Source: Exserohilum rostratum (taxonomy: Eukaryota; Ascomycota; Dothideomycetes; Pleosporales; Pleosporaceae). From it: a stretch of 64,000 nt of DNA. The stretch is taken from NCBI GenBank assembly GCA_026367775.1, contig CP111163.1, positions 372,001 through 436,000 of the forward strand, read 5' to 3'. Positions 45,395-55,884 of the stretch are shown here, one piece after another (positions within the stretch are counted from its first letter, which is position 1; each line of letters opens with the position of its first letter). The translations under genes and the position numbers were made by a program. The notes beneath the pieces are model-generated. The model was given only the letters and a program-made list of their open reading frames with translations. It was not told the origin of the DNA and did not search any database.

Positions 45395-46175
45395 CGTAGC
45401 GATCGAGTCTCAGCTTTTGGTGATTTTATGAAGCGATGTGACGATGTGAGAGTGCGCGATAGTAATACCTGAGTGTGTTGGTGGACGAAAGAGGTGACGG
45501 CTACATACAGGGTAAATTCACATTTATGGCCATGGAATATGATGCCGCCTACCTGCTTAAGAAATTCAGGAATTACGAAGCATGGGTGGGACTGAGAAGG
45601 TGTGTCGCAGTGTGCGGATAGGGGGCTGAGGCAGGTACATGTGTTTGATAAGAAGGATTGAGAAGGAAAGCCTAACGTAAAAAATAATATACACAGGTTT
45701 CCTCTTGAGATGCTAGAAAATTTTAAGAAATAACATCACATAGTGATGCCGTGTGTACACACTGCCCAAGTCTCGACGATTCCCTGTAGCGATGTTCAGA
45801 TATGAAATTGCTGCTCTGTTACACACTGTCTCTCTGCCAACATGATGGTCCAAAGTTTCTTAGAAGCATATAATATTCTGATAGAAAAGCTACATGTACA
45901 CTGATGTAGAACCCGAAGGGTAGTTAAACCCTGAAGACTGGGCGCCGTGAAAGTATATTTGAACATGCATCCCCACCATCGAAGGATAACCAAATCCCTT
46001 CGGAGTGACATCTCTTACAAACAAAGAGATGCCATGTCAAAGACCACCGCCGCAACTAGTACAATAGATAATAACGAGGTACGCTTACTCTACACACCAC
46101 AGCTTCCGCGTAGCAATTACCCGTATGGGGGTGAAGTCTACGCTGAAGCTATATTCTAGCATACATGTCCCTGAT
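45395..46175. other. intergenic, AT-richer, no gene seen
   Basis: About 780 bp between the starts and ends of two interrupted minus-strand genes. It is AT-richer than the flanking genes and has no open frame with splice support. I looked for an upstream exon that would bypass the TAG at 45370 and found no in-frame ATG exon. Confidence 0.45.
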
Positions 46176-47016
46176 CTACGCTAGAGTTGCAGGATCTGGC
46201 GCAAAGTCGCGAGATCCATGGCTGATGTCATAACTGTGAGCATTGCGGTAGCTCGGAAGATGCTCCTTATGTAGATTGAATTCCACGAGGCAGTCCCAGC
46301 AAAATTCGCACTGGCAGTGCTGACCTGAAAGAGAAACGTTAGTACGCACCCGGCTATGCCAAAGTGCCTCTTGGGAAACTCACAAACCATATAGTCGCAT
46401 CAGCCGTACTTCTCAATTTTTAAACCGCAGTATGGACAGAACTTTGCTCCCATTTTCTTGATCTCGGCTTCGGACTCCTTGTCTTCAGCTCTTTTGGCCG
46501 TATTGCAGTTGCCGATGTCGTCGTGGGTGTACAATGGACGGTTGTACTCGTAGCACGTTTCGAGATTGCAGTAAGGACATCCGATCGATTGCTTGGTGCA
46601 CTGACTGTTCTTGAGCCCCTCGATGGAGAAGTGGAGACCACATTCAGTGGAGAGGCATGCGATGTAGGAATCACCGGTGGTGATGATGTACTTGGTAACT
46701 TCTGCTTCACATCTTTTTTCGATTAGCACGTTGAGTGGTTGGATTGTAGGAAGGCAACTTACTTCTCAAAGGCCTCTTTACCGATGGCTTTGCGGATAGC
46801 TCCGTGACCCAAAGAGTGCTCACAATTAGGAAAGGGGCAGCGCAGCTCTACGTCAGCGATTTGACGCTCAGAAACCTTTACCCTGAGCATCTTTGCGATG
46901 CATAGATTACAGATGTTGTTAAAGTGCTCGCATGTGTTCTCATACTCTTTGAAAGAGCTTGTCTTAGACTTTGTGGTTGCACATATTGAGCACTCTTGCG
47001 TTAGAGAGGGCGCCAT
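46176..47016 (-). pseudogene. RBR-type (RING-IBR-RING) E3 ligase-like gene with in-frame TGA
   Basis: Three exons: 47016-46763, 46712-46384 and 46324-46176; phases close over 244 codons. RING1 starts at ECSICATTKS, with CEHFNNICNLC and a CPFPNC pair; the IBR part has CLSTECGLHFS and CPYCNLETCYEY; RING2 has FCPYCGLKIEKYG, then a TGA stop at 46400-46402, then CDYMVCQHCQCEFCWDCLVEFNL. In RBR ligases the Cys directly after this point (usually GGC.HM) is the catalytic thioester Cys, so the stop removes the catalytic half of RING2. The splice after GGTTT uses a GTGAGT donor and continues the RING2 consensus exactly, which shows that the downstream part was coding. Such proteins transfer ubiquitin through a RING2 Cys. 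Either an inactivated gene or one needing stop-codon recoding. Confidence 0.7.
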
Positions 47017-47909
47017 TCTCACGCAGTTGAAGCCGTATATGGTGGTAGTTGTATGCTATATCCACGCTCTATTTGTACCTTATGAGGGTAGTGTCAAGAA
47101 AGGGAGGAAGTGACGAAGAGCGAGTCACAGGACCCAGGGCGGGGAGAAACATGGACAGTGCGAACAAAGCACTGGCAGACTGAGGGTTCGGTGAACATGC
47201 CGTTGTGTCACTGTCCCGGCGAGGTGCATGGGCATGGTCGCCATAGATGCGAATAGAGCCTGCTTGCAGCATTAGCAAATCTCAAAGGGCAAAAGTATGG
47301 TAAATATAGTGATTCAGTATGCAACGTCTAGAACAAAGTAAGAAAGTAAGGTATTTGCATGACAGGTATTGACACAGCGATTGTAATAGCTCCAGCAATC
47401 CCAAAAGAGAGAGTATGTGGTATCGGAGTGGCGTACGGCAAGATATAATATACTCATGGTATTCTAAACATATCTATGTCACGTGGTCTCCACAAAAAGA
47501 AGGAAAGATAGCCATCTCTTAGCACAATCAAAGCAATGTAGCAGTGTAAAATGTAAAAAATTGGACCCGGTGTGGGATATGTCTCGCAAGACTGACGGCT
47601 AAATGACTGATATCTACTTCCTCACCTTCAAGTGAATTAAATGGTCGGATATCCAAAGTGAGATAAAAGAAAGAAGAGAAGATGACGAGTAGAAGAAAGA
47701 AAAAAAGTAGTAGAAAAAAGAAGGTGGGAGTATCAAAGAATGAACGCCTGTTCCCCAAGATAACCGAACTCGCCACCTTTCCCGTTCTCGCGAAACACCA
47801 TTCTGCCTTGCCCGTGCTTTATCCAAAACTCCCGAAAAAAAGCAAAAGGCCGTCATGTTGCTGAACAGCCAAAGTAATTCCATATTACCAAATGAAATTC
47901 ATCTCTTGT
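47017..47909. other. intergenic region, no gene seen
   Basis: About 890 bp between the RBR gene start and the stop of the MATH/RING gene. The part near 47640-47740 is a purine-rich AAAG/AGAA tract, which on the opposite strand is a poly-pyrimidine stretch and probably part of a 3' UTR. No open frame is convincing. Confidence 0.5.
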
Positions 47910-50900
47910 TTACGCCACATAGTAGAGCTTCATTGCGCTCAACACACGCTTGCGGCAGACCGGGCAATTCTGTACTTCTCTCGCACATGTGAGACAAGCC
48001 ACAACGTGCCCACAGTCGTAGAAAGCGGCCTCAGCCTCGCCGTCCCAGCAGATTCTACACAGTCTTTCTGCTTCTTGCGCGTTCTTCCAATGGGTGACGC
48101 CTTCCCCGAACTTCTTATTATTCTGCCACCCACCAACGTAGGTATTGCCGCTTGTCGCCTCAACGTATGTGCCAGTACCATGTTGCTGGTCGTCAACCCA
48201 ATCTCCATCATACGTATCGCCATTCTGGAACGTGTACAGTCCATGGCCGTGGCGCTGATTCAGGCGGAAGGAGCCATTGTAGATGGCGCCAGAGTGATAG
48301 ATGAGGGTTCCGTGGCCATGACGGTAGCCATTGACAACCTCACCCTTGTAGTATTCACCTGAGAAGTAGTTGTAGGTGAAGTGGCCGTGCAGCTTGTGCG
48401 GGAAGTTCCGAGCGAAAGAACGGAACTTCATATATGCTTGTGGGTCTGCAAAGGCGGCCCGGTCGGCAAGTGCACTCTTTTGCTCAGCAGTAACAGGCAT
48501 TCCAGCAATGAGGATGCTCGTGTTGTGAAGATCGAGCTGGGTAAAAGTACGGCGGTGTTTCAGCGTACGCGTGGTGCTGATATCCACCTCTTCCCACATC
48601 TCCAGTTTCTTCTTATCTTCTACTGGGAGTCCGAGCAGTGCTACGACCGTCTCGTCAACCCTCTGAGACTTGAGGGTGATGTGCGAGCCTCGTGATTCCA
48701 GGGCTTGCTTTTCTGGGTTCCAGAATTTCAAGAAGAAGTAAATCTCGTCTGCTGGTGGCTCAGGAGAGGGTGTGCGCACTGGTGGAGGGGGCTGTGCAGG
48801 CTCAGTGGGCAAGTCCATTGGGGGAGGTGGGGGAGGCGGCATTTGCTCCTGCGTACCACCCATTTCTGTGTCACCAGGTATTGCGCTTGGGATGAACACG
48901 TCAACAGCTGGTGGGTCCGTTGCAGGAGTCGCTTCCACTTCAATCATGGCGGCGTCGCCGGCTTGAGCGACTTCTGTAGATGGCGAATTTTCGGGCTGTG
49001 CAACGAAAGCTCCTGAGGTATCGTGTTGCACAGCAACCGGCTCTTCGGGCTCACTCATAGGTGTGTCCTCTGCCCTTGCAGGTACCTGAACCGGTGGAGA
49101 GCTTGATGGCTGCCCAGTAACGTTTCCATTCGGTTGCGAATTGTTGTCTCCTTGAGATTCCTGATGAGCCGAAGAGGCAGGCAAGTCCTCGGTTGGTACC
49201 TCAGCTGCCTCTTTGACTTCTTCTTTGGGTAGCTCAGGAAGCTTCTCAAAATCAATGACATGAACCCATAACCTCCGGTATGCGACAGGAGACTCTTCTA
49301 GTATCCACTCTTTGGTGTCTGTGTATCTGTCGTAGCTACCAGCTGAGTACTCAATCTTGCCAGTTCCAAGGAGGTTTGGCATTGGGTCCATAAACCAAAA
49401 CTTAATCTGTCGCTCGTCTTTGACACTGGCGAGAGTATCTTTCAATTTCGCACGGATCTCTTTGCAGCCATCGTGGCTCGACAATGACACTGTATGGATG
49501 AATTCAGAGTTCGTATCTGCCCACTTTGGGTCAAAAGTGTCAAAAAGACCAGGTCCTTCATGTTTGAGGAATGCTCGAGAATCGATGATTTGGAAATCCA
49601 AAGTCCTTGATGGTTTTGCTGCAGTTTCTGATGTGGCTGCTTTGTCACCCTCCGGTACCACCTGGTCGATAGGCAGTAATGGTATGGGTGTGTGAGCTCT
49701 AGGGCTCTTCCTGTTCTCGATTTCCAGCTTGATCCACTCCGGTACATTCCATTGCTCGGACTCGGCTTCTGACACAAAAGCAGACGAGGCCATGTCGTCA
49801 CGTACATACATTGCAACATAGGCGACTGGATCATTGCCAACAACTTGATCGGCGCCCGGTTTACCCTCATGCAAATCAACCGCGAGACGTTTTGGGAGGC
49901 ACCTGACTTGGTTCTCGTCTTTGCTGTCAGAATAGCTGTACCAGCGAGTTCCGGGGCCTTCGGGACGAAGAATGGGCTGGTAAACGTACGACTGCAGGGT
50001 TTGCTTGTGAACTACAAACCCATACAGCGTATAGCGTGTACCACTGACTGTAATATGGTCATCCAACGTGACTTTGTTGAGCAACTTGATGTGCGAGTGT
50101 GTCTTTGCACTGTCGAAGGCGTGTCGCTCCATCTCAATAGTTAACAGCTCAGGAAGCTGTTGACCAGGAACGATAAAGCCAGTCGAGCTGTCCACAGCCT
50201 TTTGCATGGTCTCTACGCCCACAACAGGCACACGGTAGCTTGGCACGCCACTTGAATGGTCGCGCTTAGCTCCACAAATAGCTTGAAGTCGAGCCAGATG
50301 AGGTGTGTTTTGAAGCTCTTCTTCCAGCTTGAGACGCAGCACCTCCCATGTCTCAATCACATCAAGCTTGCTGAGGCCTTCGTGTATACCGTACCAATCC
50401 AGTACATCCAAGATGTCATCAAGACCGACTGGGCCGGCTCCTGGATCTACTTGGGTTCGTAGCATGTACAAGACTTGCTGAAACGCAGTGACAAGCGGCT
50501 TTGGGCGAACCAGTGGTTGCTCATTGGGATCTGCCACATCTATGCTGTATAGTAGTTTCCGGAAGGGCTTGAACAGCATCCACGATGCAACGGCTGAAAT
50601 CATGTTTCCACCAGGTGCACTAGCGTCTTCTCCGAGCGCAAGCCCTTGCAGTCCAGTCATGGCGAAGCTGTCCCAGGGGTTTTCTCGAATAGGATGCTCC
50701 CACAAGCAGCCAGTATCGTCTTCGATGACGCGAATGTATGCGGTGAAAGCAAGCTTATCGTCCCGGAGGAGCGCCATTCGCTGGCCATGCATACGGCGAC
50801 AGATTTCGAAATAGGGCCCGTGAAACCGTGTCCAGCCCCAATCCGGGGAGCCACTGCAAAAGCGGTGTAGTGCATTACGTGAGTAGTTCACGCGAGGTTC

Positions 50901-52172
50901 TGTGGGGTTGTATAGGACGACGGATATCTGCGCAGCCACACTGTTTCGCTTGGGCACTTTTTTCGATCCAAGAAGCGGTATAGGGGCATGTTGATATTCC
51001 ACTCGGGGAAGTGGGGCCGCAGTGGTCTTGGGTGTTGGCCCAGCCTTGCCATGCTGCTCCTCCGGTGCGACGGCCCCTGTCTCTGCTGACGCCTTGTTCG
51101 CGCCGTTTGGTGCATTTTCAGCATGTGTTGTAGCATTGCCAGTCTTCTCACCTTCTCTAGACTCGCTGGCGTCTTGTGCTGGCGCGTCACCGTTGGCTTC
51201 ATCGTCATTCTTATCTTTTGGATCCATGACGCTCAAGCATTCTAGGTAGACACTGAGGTAATCAGAGTCATTGCCCTTTGGATAAAACTTGATTTGCCAA
51301 TCATGTCCACCAATCCTGACGACGTCGGATTTCATGACAATTTCATGGTTAGGCTTTTCCCGTGTTCCGTTGTAGGCATCAATGGTCCAGTGAATGCGGC
51401 CTGTCTCGCCAGCAGTGTATTCTGGGTCCTCGAGCGGTTTGAACGCCTCCTTCTCCCAGTACTCATGGTCCAGGGCACTGTGTTCGCCTCTATCTTCTAT
51501 ATATTTGAGTTCATCCTCGTCCGGTGACGATAGGTCTTCTTGAAGTGGGTGCCACGGCGGAAGACCGTCGTCCTCGTCTGAGGAATCGCTATCGGAACGT
51601 ACGGGATCGACGGGGGGTGGGGGAGGTGGGGGCTGCATGTTGAGTAGGGCGGGCGGAGGCATTGAGGCAGGGTCGCCTGGTGGAGGAGGGTCCATGTTTC
51701 GGGTAGGGTCAGCCTGGCTGGGGGGTTAGTGTTCGGCCCTTCGAAACGCAGATGCGAGACAGCAATCGAAGATGCGACTTACAACATCACCTGGAGTAGG
51801 CAGCAGTGGCGTAGTGACAGTGGTGTCGTCATTTGCTTCGGCAGGCGGGCCGTTTGGTAGTAATGCGTCTGGTTCAGCATCGGGCGTGACATCCATGGCG
51901 TCCTCATCTATGGCGGAGACTTGGACAGCGACTGTGTTTGTCGAGGCATCGCGGTGGCTGGGCTGTTCTGTGTCTTGCATCTCAGCGTCGTCCCGGTCGT
52001 GGTTCTGGCCGGTGGACGGCCATGTGTGGTTGGAGGTGCTCATGTCCATGTCGGCGGCGGGCTGCTGCTGGGGCGAGGCGGGCGTGTGAGCATGGAGCAG
52101 GTGGTTTGGCGAGCGCGATGGGCTTGAGAGCTGCTGGCTAAAGTGCAGCGGTTGCTCGACGCTGACGCTCAT
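47910..52172 (-). CDS. MATH, degenerate USP-like, MORN and RING domain protein
   Basis: Exons 52172-51783 and 51713-47910; the splice uses a GTAAGT donor and a CAGCCAG acceptor, phase 0, giving 1397 residues. Order: a Pro/Gln-rich N-terminus; a Pro-rich and acidic stretch; MATH/TRAF-like domain from about residue 235 (GRIHWTIDAYNG, GHDWQIKFYPKGN) with its second half near 375 (AQISVVLYNP); then a region in the place of a ubiquitin-specific protease (FAMTGLQGLALG..FRKLLYSID) that lacks the catalytic Cys box expected in GLxNxGxTCY; a long disordered Pro/Gln/Glu linker; four MORN repeats (GHGTLIYHSGAIYNG, HGTGTY) near 1240-1330; and a C-terminal C3HC4 RING (CRICWDG, CGHVVACLTC, CPVCRKR). Functionally it combines substrate-binding MATH with a possible E3 RING. 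Resembles fungal MATH and UCH domain proteins; not a functional deubiquitinase by its residues. Confidence 0.88.
48130..48390 (-). repeat. four MORN repeats in the MATH/RING protein
   Basis: Roughly 22-25 residue units of the form YxGxxxxxxxHGxGxY: GEYYKGEVVNGYRHGHG, YNGSFRLNQRHGHG, YDGDWVDDQQHGTG and YVGGWQNNKKFGEG. MORN repeats are usually lipid- or scaffold-binding hairpins. Boundaries are approximate. Confidence 0.85.
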
Positions 52173-53041
52173 GGTGGAGCTAGTGGATGAAAGCGCATGT
52201 GAAGGCGAGCAGCAGCGTTTGATGTGTTTCAAGTAAAGACAGTCGTGGGTGAAGGAGCGAGACGACGACGAGGAATTGATGAGAGGAAATATGCACGAGG
52301 CTGCACGTCGGCAGGCGGCTTGCTGCGATCGGTGAGGGTCAACAAGTTGGTAGCGTGCTCACGTTGATGGGAGGATATGCAGCACAGTTGGGACGAGCAA
52401 CGGGGGATGTGTGGTGGGCAGGACAGAGAGACAATGCAGAGAGGTTCAGGCAGGTGGGCGTAGGGTCCAGTTCACCAAGTATATGAAGAAGAAGGTGAGA
52501 CCAGGCACAGGCGTGGCTGGAGCTTAAGAGAGGGCTGCAGCCTACCAGCATGCGGCACCATGCCAGCAACCTTGGAGAGTGAGGCGGTAAAGCTACCTGG
52601 GAATCGGCCGGCCCCCGCGCAAGCGCTATGCCCCGAACTAGAAGGGTTGACGTGGAGGGCGTCGCCTTGCGGCCAACAGACGCCCTTTTTGCCTGCTGTC
52701 ATCGTGGGTCGCTGGAGCCAGAAGCTTGAGTCATCGCGTAGGGCTGGGGCGGCGCGCAGCACTGGCATGGTTTGGTCCTGATGCTCAACGACCTCAGCTG
52801 CGTTCTGCCAGCTGCTGCTGCTTATCGATTGCTCCACAGTGACCGGCTAGCCAGGCAGTCACGTTAGCCTTCTGGGCCTAGTGGGGAAGGTGGGCCCCCG
52901 ACCGCGCCTTCCCTGCGTCAGCTCTCCGCACCAACGACGTTGCTCCATACAACAGTCACTGCAATCCGACTTGCACCAGCCATGCATGTCAGCACTTTTA
53001 TTTGGTTCTTTGTTTTTTTATCGTCGTTAGCTAGCCCATTG
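52173..53041. other. intergenic region upstream of MATH/RING gene
   Basis: About 870 bp between the MATH/RING start and the deoxyhypusine synthase stop, both minus strand. An in-frame extension to an ATG at 52232 exists but adds only 20 residues. No further gene is supported; GC-rich frames are unconvincing. Confidence 0.45.
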
Positions 53042-54349
53042 TCATTGCGTGTCTGCCTTGCCTGGCACCCGTGCAAACGTTGCCGCTACAATGAGTGGGA
53101 ACACGACCGTTGCCTCGGCATATACCTTGACGCTGTCGCCGTCCAGCTTGATCTTCCCCCAACTGACAGCCTCGTCCGGCCGCGCGCCCGCGTCGCTCCC
53201 GTCAAACTCCTGCGCCGTGTTGATGTAGACGGCGCTCTCGGCCCCATTGCGCATCAGGTTCGCGTTAGCAATGTGGTGCTTGACCAGCCCGCCGCCCAGG
53301 ACAATCATGCCCGTCCTCTTTGCCCGCACGGCAATGGTGTTGATCTTTCGGATGTCCTCTACAATGTCGATGCGCAGCTGCTCTGGTGACGACTTGAACG
53401 TGTGAAAGTACAGCATGTCGCCTAGGCTGCCATCTGTGAGTGCGGGGCAGAAGACTGGGAGGTTGTTCTTCCATGCCCAATAGTAGACTGATCGCTCATC
53501 GTTGATCTCTTTTCCCAGCCGGTGGATGACCTTGCTCGGCGTCCAGTGCAGCGGCTCGTCCGTCTTCTTGCTGGCCTCCTGCTCCTCGAGCATCTTGTCG
53601 AGAATAGGCACCACCCAGTCCTCAAAGGCGCAGTAATTGCTGTTGGGGACGACGAGGTTGCCGATGCGGTTCATGCCCTTTTGGCGCAGGCCCGCGCCGG
53701 GCGTCGAGAAGGAGCCCAGATACGTGGGCGCCAGGCATTTGATAAAGTCCTCCTCGACACCGCCAGCTGTCGTGACAATGGCCGAGACATGGTTGTGCTG
53801 GACCAGGTAACGCAGTGTTTCGCGCAGGCCAGACGATATCAGATTGGACGTGTATCCGAGAAAGATGGTTGTCCGGTCGCCCGTCTCAGGGTCCTTCCAT
53901 GCGCGCTGTCAGGTGTTAGCAAGGCCTATTGACCCCTAGCCTGGACGGTATCGTGTGGCTAAATCAGGCTAAACGTTTCGCCTTTCGGGACAGTGGCCAG
54001 GAGCGGCGCACGGACGGCTTGCCCTCCCGGCGTAGGCAAGTGCTGTCTCCGCACTTGACGCTGGCACGCGCATGCGGGCGATCGGGACAGAAGCAATACA
54101 AGCAGGCAAGCAAGCAAGCAGCAATCAACAACTCACCATGCCATTGATGATTCGCACCGCCTCGCCCACCGAGGTGGCCTGGAAGCCCATGTTGGCGTAG
54201 CCGCCCACGAGCTCCTCGACCGTGATGCTGCGCGTCGCATGCTGATTGAAGTCGATGCCCTGCACCTCTTGCACTCCCGCCGGCACGGGTTCGGAGGGCT
54301 TGAGGACGGCATCCGTGGCGCCGGCAGGTGCCGACGAATGCGTGGCCAT
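53042..54349 (-). CDS. deoxyhypusine synthase
   Basis: Transfers the aminobutyl group of spermidine to a Lys of eIF5A, NAD-dependent, first step of hypusine formation. Exons 54349-54137 and 53905-53042, 358 residues, phase 0 splice with a GTGAGT donor and CTGACAG acceptor. Recognisable motifs: FLGYTSNLISSGLRETLRYL, VSAIVTTAGGVEEDFIKCL, GNLVVPNSNYCAFEDW, SVYYWAWKNNLPVFCPALTDGS, GMIVLGGGLVKHHIANANLM, NTAQEFDGSDAGARPDEAVSWGKI, where the Lys of SWGK is the intermediate-forming residue in the human enzyme. The short C-terminus is normal for fungi. Works with a deoxyhypusine hydroxylase not present in this window. Confidence 0.97.
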
Positions 54350-55884
54350 GGCAAAGGCAATGGCAAAGGCAATGTGCGGTGCGCGGTACTGTGATGAGCT
54401 GTCGCTGCAGCAGCACGCACGCTCAAGAGGCAAGCGAGGAGGGGATGGGAGGGGAGCGAGGGGGGGTGACTGTTCGGCGTATTTGGCGACAGTGGCAGCG
54501 CTGGAGAGGGCACCCTGTAGGGCGGTGCGGCGGCAGATTTTGAGGAAAAAGAGCCCCCACACCCGTGGCCGGGCAGGAGGAGCTAAGGCGTGGCAGTGTC
54601 ATCCCTGCCCGCGTGAGGCTAGTGCTCGGGTCGATCCTTCTGCGTGAGAGAGAGGGCTGCAGACGCGCTGCCGTCGTCAGCCTGAGGCCAGCAGCGCGCC
54701 GGTGCCGGGCAGTCGTTGCCGCGCGATTCAGACAGCGGCCCCAGGACGCTTCGCCGTGGGCTTCGCTCGGGCGTGGGCAGCGCCAGCGGCGGCGGTGCTG
54801 TCTCCGCGCGCTGCGCAGCGCCGTGTGTGCCACGGCCCAAAGCGCCCTAGCGCGAGGCCAGGGCTGGAATCTGAGGCAAAACCAGCGGCTGCACCCCCCT
54901 GCAGATTATCGACAATATTCAACTCGGCGCCCAATCACACGCGCCCTGGCCTGCGTCGAGGGCCTCCCCTCGCTAGGCCGTTGCAGGCCAACCGGGGCGT
55001 CCATTTTGACTTGCAGGCATCCGTCATGGCTGGGTGTCAGTGCTTGGTTCTCGTGTTCTGGTCTGGTCTCCTCGACGTTCCCCTTCCCCATCGTCACGCC
55101 TTCCTCGCAACACAACGTCCCTCTTCACGACTCCATGCTGCCCCGGAGCCCCAGCGCGCAGCCTGGCTAGACACGGCCACTTGCTCTCTCTCCATCTCCT
55201 CTCTTGCTGCCACCGCCCGCTGCCTCACGTGCCCGGGACCGCTCGCTCCCTCTCAGAGGATCCCAGCGCCACGTCGACGGCCTGCACAACATCTCCTACA
55301 CGGCACCGGACTGCCCTTGCTGACCGCCGCACGCTGCACACGCCCCAGCTCCATCCTTCCCCCATCTCCCTCCGGCCCACTGGCCCCTTCTGACGCGTTG
55401 CCGGCGCGAGAAAGACGCACGCCTTGGGCGTCAAAGCCAACGCCAGCAGATTGAATCTCAGCTTCCGGCGCCGAGAAGCTGCGCCTGTTCCACCGCGGAT
55501 CGGGGATTTGGCGCTTTCCCTCATTTCCCTGGTTTCGAAGCACGGGCCCTGCCGCTAGCGCCTCGTCTACCACGGGCTGCAAACACGAACCTCGACTTAC
55601 AGACCTGACCGACGTCAACCTGGGACTCTACGGCCGCGTCGACGAATCACGCCATCCGCTTTGGTGTTTTCTCTTCACATCATCCTCAGCGGCACCGGGC
55701 CCACTTCTTTCCCCGACCGCCTTTACCGTGGCCCTTTTCCGCCCGTCATCCTAGCTCGGCTCCAGCAACTCTCCACGCGAACACGCTCTCTGGCGACGGG
55801 AATTCGCACTCTACTCTGGCCCACGATCCCTTCTCTTGCCCATGCCGCGGCTGCAGTCTCCAATTAGAGTAAGAAGCCACCATC
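54350..55884. promoter_or_regulatory. GC-rich divergent region deoxyhypusine synthase / Snt1-like
   Basis: About 1.5 kb, GC-rich, with long open frames on both strands (for example 54565-55170 and 54702-55454) that have biased arginine, alanine and proline composition and no family pattern; these are expected by chance in GC-rich DNA. The right half is probably the long leader of the Snt1-like gene. A poly-pyrimidine tract precedes its ATG. Confidence 0.45.

Noticed and set aside
45395..45540. Upstream coding exon that would bypass the TAG at 45370
   Set aside because: A CTGAC-GACTAG acceptor-like word exists, but no in-frame ATG exon with a donor was found upstream, and the internal repeat argues that the TAG lies inside coding sequence.
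54565..55454. Long overlapping plus-strand frames between deoxyhypusine synthase and the Snt1-like gene
   Set aside because: GC-rich sequence with Arg/Ala/Pro bias, several frames open at once on both strands, no splice structure or family similarity.
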